DNA of 8,322 nucleotides from Nitrososphaerales archaeon TH526. GTDB lineage: Archaea > Thermoproteota > Nitrososphaeria > Nitrososphaerales > Nitrososphaeraceae. Shown piece by piece: positions 6,477-8,322 of this stretch (the stretch's first letter is position 1; every line of letters begins with the position of its first letter). A model generated the notes under the pieces. That model made no database searches. It was given only the letters and a program-made list of their open reading frames with translations, and was not told where the DNA came from. The stretch lies in contig JAATVR010000679.1 in assembly GCA_014523665.1 (NCBI GenBank), positions 1 through 8,322 of the forward strand, given 5' to 3'. Position numbers and translations under genes: made by a program.

Positions 6477-7853
6477 TTATTTGGTGTCAGGACCAAAAAT
6501 GGGATAGACCAGATGGCGATAGATATTACCTGGTTGCCTTACGAATAAGGGTCCCCATGACGGGTTTTTATCATGCATTAATTTCAAAATGCCAGTCATT
6601 CTACTGAATATAGATGATATATCTGCATCCTTACAAAGAGCGGCTTCAACAGCTGCAGCGACCACATGAGCTGCAAATATTCCCTCAGCTAAATCCGAAG
6701 GTATTGTTCCTACAGATGTGAGAAGAGGGATCAATTTATCCTTCACGATTTCTTCGTCGCGATCACGCCAATTTTGGATCTCGCCAAGTGCGTGATTCTC
6801 CAGACTCTCTGCTTTTGTATTAAAAATTGTCGATGCGACAATCTGTGCAGATTTTTTTGCCTTCTCAGAAGTTATCTTCTTACCCTCAAGAATAACACTA
6901 GAGAGATCATTATTAGTTTCAGATTCTATAATCTGTGCCCAATCATTTGCTTCTCCAAAACTAAGTAATCGAACAGTATTAGCAGCCAAATAACCTCGTA
7001 GAATATCTGCAGGATGTGGGTCCAGTCCTCCATTATTTCTCAGTTTTGGTTCGCCGCCGAAAGCCTTATTTAATCCACGAAAATACCCAATCAGCCCTAT
7101 TCCAGCTGCTGGTCCCATATTAAGGATTCCACAAACATCAGAAGCAGTCTCATCAATCCTTGAGGACCAATATTCAGGTAAACCATCCTTCAATCCTTGA
7201 TTTTCAAGTGCAATTCGAACAGCATTACTTATTTCTTCGGATAGACCTGTATCAGCGTGAAGAATGTCATGTCCTGCAGTTTCGTGGCCCAGTGCAGCCC
7301 ACGCAAGAAGACCAGCCCTTGCATGGGCTGGCGGAACATTTACAACCGCTGCCGAGCATCCAAAAATAGAAGTAGAATCTACTGGCCAAGTATACGGTCC
7401 GTCATCAGGCCTTCCCCACTTCACAAGTGGGGAAATAACCCCTTTATCTGGAGGCTCCACTCCCATTCTATCTTCGGCAGATAAGAACCCGTCGTAGAGA
7501 TCACTACAAACTTCTTGGAATGAATCTGTAGCTATCTTGTTGTAATCCTCACCATTTTGAATGATAGAATGGGCTATATCAAGCATGAGGCCTGCCCCTC
7601 GTGTTTTCCCAGGATCATTTAAAAGGATGTTAGTGAATCCTGACTCGCCGAGTCCATCAAGCGTATTTACAAATGGCTCGTAAAATTTCTCACGATACAT
7701 TGGAGGAAGCTTATCTCGTGAAGCTTCTAATCTATCTCGTAATTGGTTGTATTTGGTGGGATCATCTGGCCCCAGATCGCTCTCTAGAGCAGCCTTTATT
7801 ACGTCTTCAGTACATCTCTTAAGGTTACTAATATCTGGTTTAGTACTGGGCAT
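6477..7853 (-). CDS. HEXXGH-motif metallopeptidase-like protein, function unassigned
   Basis: The chosen start is the ATG at 7853 (458 residues). A TTG at 7898 would add 15 residues, but a TATA-like box lies about 25 bases before the ATG. The N-terminal 150 residues are helical and charged. The centre has AWAALGHETAGHDILHAD, where H190-E191-x-x-G-H195 has the HEXXGH (HExxxH) spacing known from dipeptidyl peptidase III (M49) rather than the usual HExxH. It is followed 40 residues on by RIDETASDVCGIL (E235, D239), which resembles the EEC[RK]A[ED] zinc-ligand motif of that family, and by DPHPADILRGYL (278-289), a histidine-proline-arginine signature. The pattern fits a gluzincin-like zinc site: ligands H190, H195 and E235, with E191 as catalytic base. 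Overall similarity to M49 is not evident. There is no signal peptide, so it is probably cytosolic. The C-terminal third is helical with an alanine-rich stretch (IFAAHVVAAAVEAAL). It appears monocistronic and intact. Confidence 0.75.
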   Translation of the reverse strand: MPSTKPDISNLKRCTEDVIKAALESDLGPDDPTKYNQLRDRLEASRDKLPPMYREKFYEPFVNTLDGLGESGFTNILLNDPGKTRGAGLMLDIAHSIIQNGEDYNKIATDSFQEVCSDLYDGFLSAEDRMGVEPPDKGVISPLVKWGRPDDGPYTWPVDSTSIFGCSAAVVNVPPAHARAGLLAWAALGHETAGHDILHADTGLSEEISNAVRIALENQGLKDGLPEYWSSRIDETASDVCGILNMGPAAGIGLIGYFRGLNKAFGGEPKLRNNGGLDPHPADILRGYLAANTVRLLSFGEANDWAQIIESETNNDLSSVILEGKKITSEKAKKSAQIVASTIFNTKAESLENHALGEIQNWRDRDEEIVKDKLIPLLTSVGTIPSDLAEGIFAAHVVAAAVEAALCKDADISSIFSRMTGILKLMHDKNPSWGPLFVRQPGNIYRHLVYPIFGPDTK

Positions 7854-7873
7854 ATTCCAGACTAATATTCTAA

Positions 7874-7883
7874 AGTTTAAAAA
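7874..7883 (-). promoter_or_regulatory. TATA-like box for the HEXXGH gene
   Basis: On the minus strand tttttaaact is centred about 25 bases before the ATG at 7853, matching an archaeal promoter for a leaderless mRNA. This spacing is the main reason to prefer that start over the upstream TTG. Confidence 0.45.
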
Positions 7884-8013
7884 CTTTCTGGTATGCAAGA
7901 ATGGTAACTAAAATGGATTCATTACTATAGTTTTAAGAATGTAGTAATTATTGAATTAGAAAACAGTCTTTTTTGAACGGATACACATTTTTATAGAAGA
8001 TTCTCATGTATAA

Positions 8014-8322
8014 CAGAATGAGTTTCACGGTGAAGCACAGTATCAATTTGTTTACATGGGTGTTTACACGGCAAACCTAGATGGGCATGTGCTATGTGCG
8101 GAATGTACTCATCTGGGAGCACCAAGCTCGTTAAAGACTCAGGGCATTGAGCTATTGAGAAAGTGGCCGTATGCATATTATATAGAACAAAGTAGCGGCT
8201 TACCTAAGTTAGAATGGAATTCCGATAAAGACAATGAAGAATCCATCATATATATCATAAGGCTAGGGAGGCTTCTCGCACACCTTCGTGGGTCAGTACC
8301 AACCTGGGATACATCTCATTCA
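8014..8322 (+). pseudogene. Decayed fragment of an AAA+ ATPase C-terminal region, running off the right edge
   Basis: One frame is open from 8014 to the last base (ATG at 8056). Its last 60 residues are clearly protein-like: SGLPKLEWNSDKDNEESIIY, then IIRLGRLLAHLRGSVPTWDT. I recall this as the helical lid region of an ATPase/helicase-type family common in Nitrososphaerales genomes and their integrated elements. The first part looks broken: another frame at 8018 gives NLFTWV (like the F-T-W-[LV]-G of the family), and a third gives SSGSTKLV where T-L-G-P-K-L-Y is expected. The Walker A and B part has no room, because the divergent gene begins at 7853. So this is a 5'-truncated relic at least in its first half; whether the C-terminal half continues intact lies outside the window. 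The assignment is from memory. Confidence 0.6.

Noticed and set aside
6404..6607. 67-residue plus-strand open frame over the end of the HEXXGH gene
   Set aside because: Antisense to a well-supported gene, with no family features.
7160..7497. Three overlapping plus-strand open frames of 69-77 residues
   Set aside because: All are antisense to the HEXXGH gene and in competing frames; low-complexity translations typical of shadows.
8041..8148. Cysteine-rich plus-strand frame (ICLHGC ... CAMCG) resembling a zinc finger
   Set aside because: It lies inside the decayed ATPase fragment, has no start and no conserved finger spacing; part of it is better explained as a displaced ATPase motif.
7991..8176. 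61-residue minus-strand open frame, histidine- and cysteine-containing
   Set aside because: It runs opposite the ATPase relic; the metal-like residues have no regular spacing and no start signal precedes it.

Overview
The window looks like an accessory stretch of an ammonia-oxidising archaeon of the Nitrososphaerales (Nitrosocosmicus/Nitrososphaera-like). This is an inference from remembered protein families (a Thaumarchaeota-type terminase relic, a recurrent HTH/coiled-coil family, an AAA+ ATPase C-terminal region), AT-rich DNA, no obvious Shine-Dalgarno sites, and TATA-like boxes close to start codons as expected for leaderless archaeal mRNAs. No database search was possible. There are no rRNA, tRNA, CRISPR or intact insertion-sequence genes.

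Left part (1-2936), three secreted or surface-type genes on the + strand. First is the 3' end of a gene built of nearly identical 180-bp units (FG-GAP/VCBS-like propeller blades), whose natural C-terminus seems to lie in another frame. Second is an unrecognised signal-peptide protein made of two modules with the same cysteine layout (505-1281). Third is an RTX calcium-binding protein with thrombospondin-type-3-like repeats (1941-2936); a signal-peptide-like segment lies just upstream in a different frame, which suggests an N-terminal frameshift.

Middle part (2937-5600), relics. A minus-strand terminase large subunit / RNase H-type nuclease pseudogene (about 3328-3920) carries several stops and frame changes. 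Next is an HTH + coiled-coil gene split in two by a frameshift (4061-4959), then a long gap with fragments of open frame and a small helical ORF (5507-5599, possibly beginning further upstream).

Right part (5705-8322). A small HAD-like hydrolase (+) converges on a 458-residue minus-strand protein with an HEXXGH motif and a downstream DETASD motif, the best candidate here for a little-described metallopeptidase-like family. The right edge holds a decayed fragment of an AAA+ ATPase C-terminal region, transcribed divergently and running out of the window.

Overall, only three genes look intact (505-1281, 5705-6208, 6477-7853). At least two relics (terminase, AAA+ ATPase) are of mobile-element type, so this may be a decaying integration region. 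The genes do not form an obvious operon or pathway. No complete new multi-gene system is visible; the HEXXGH protein and the paired-cysteine secreted protein are the most worthwhile leads.
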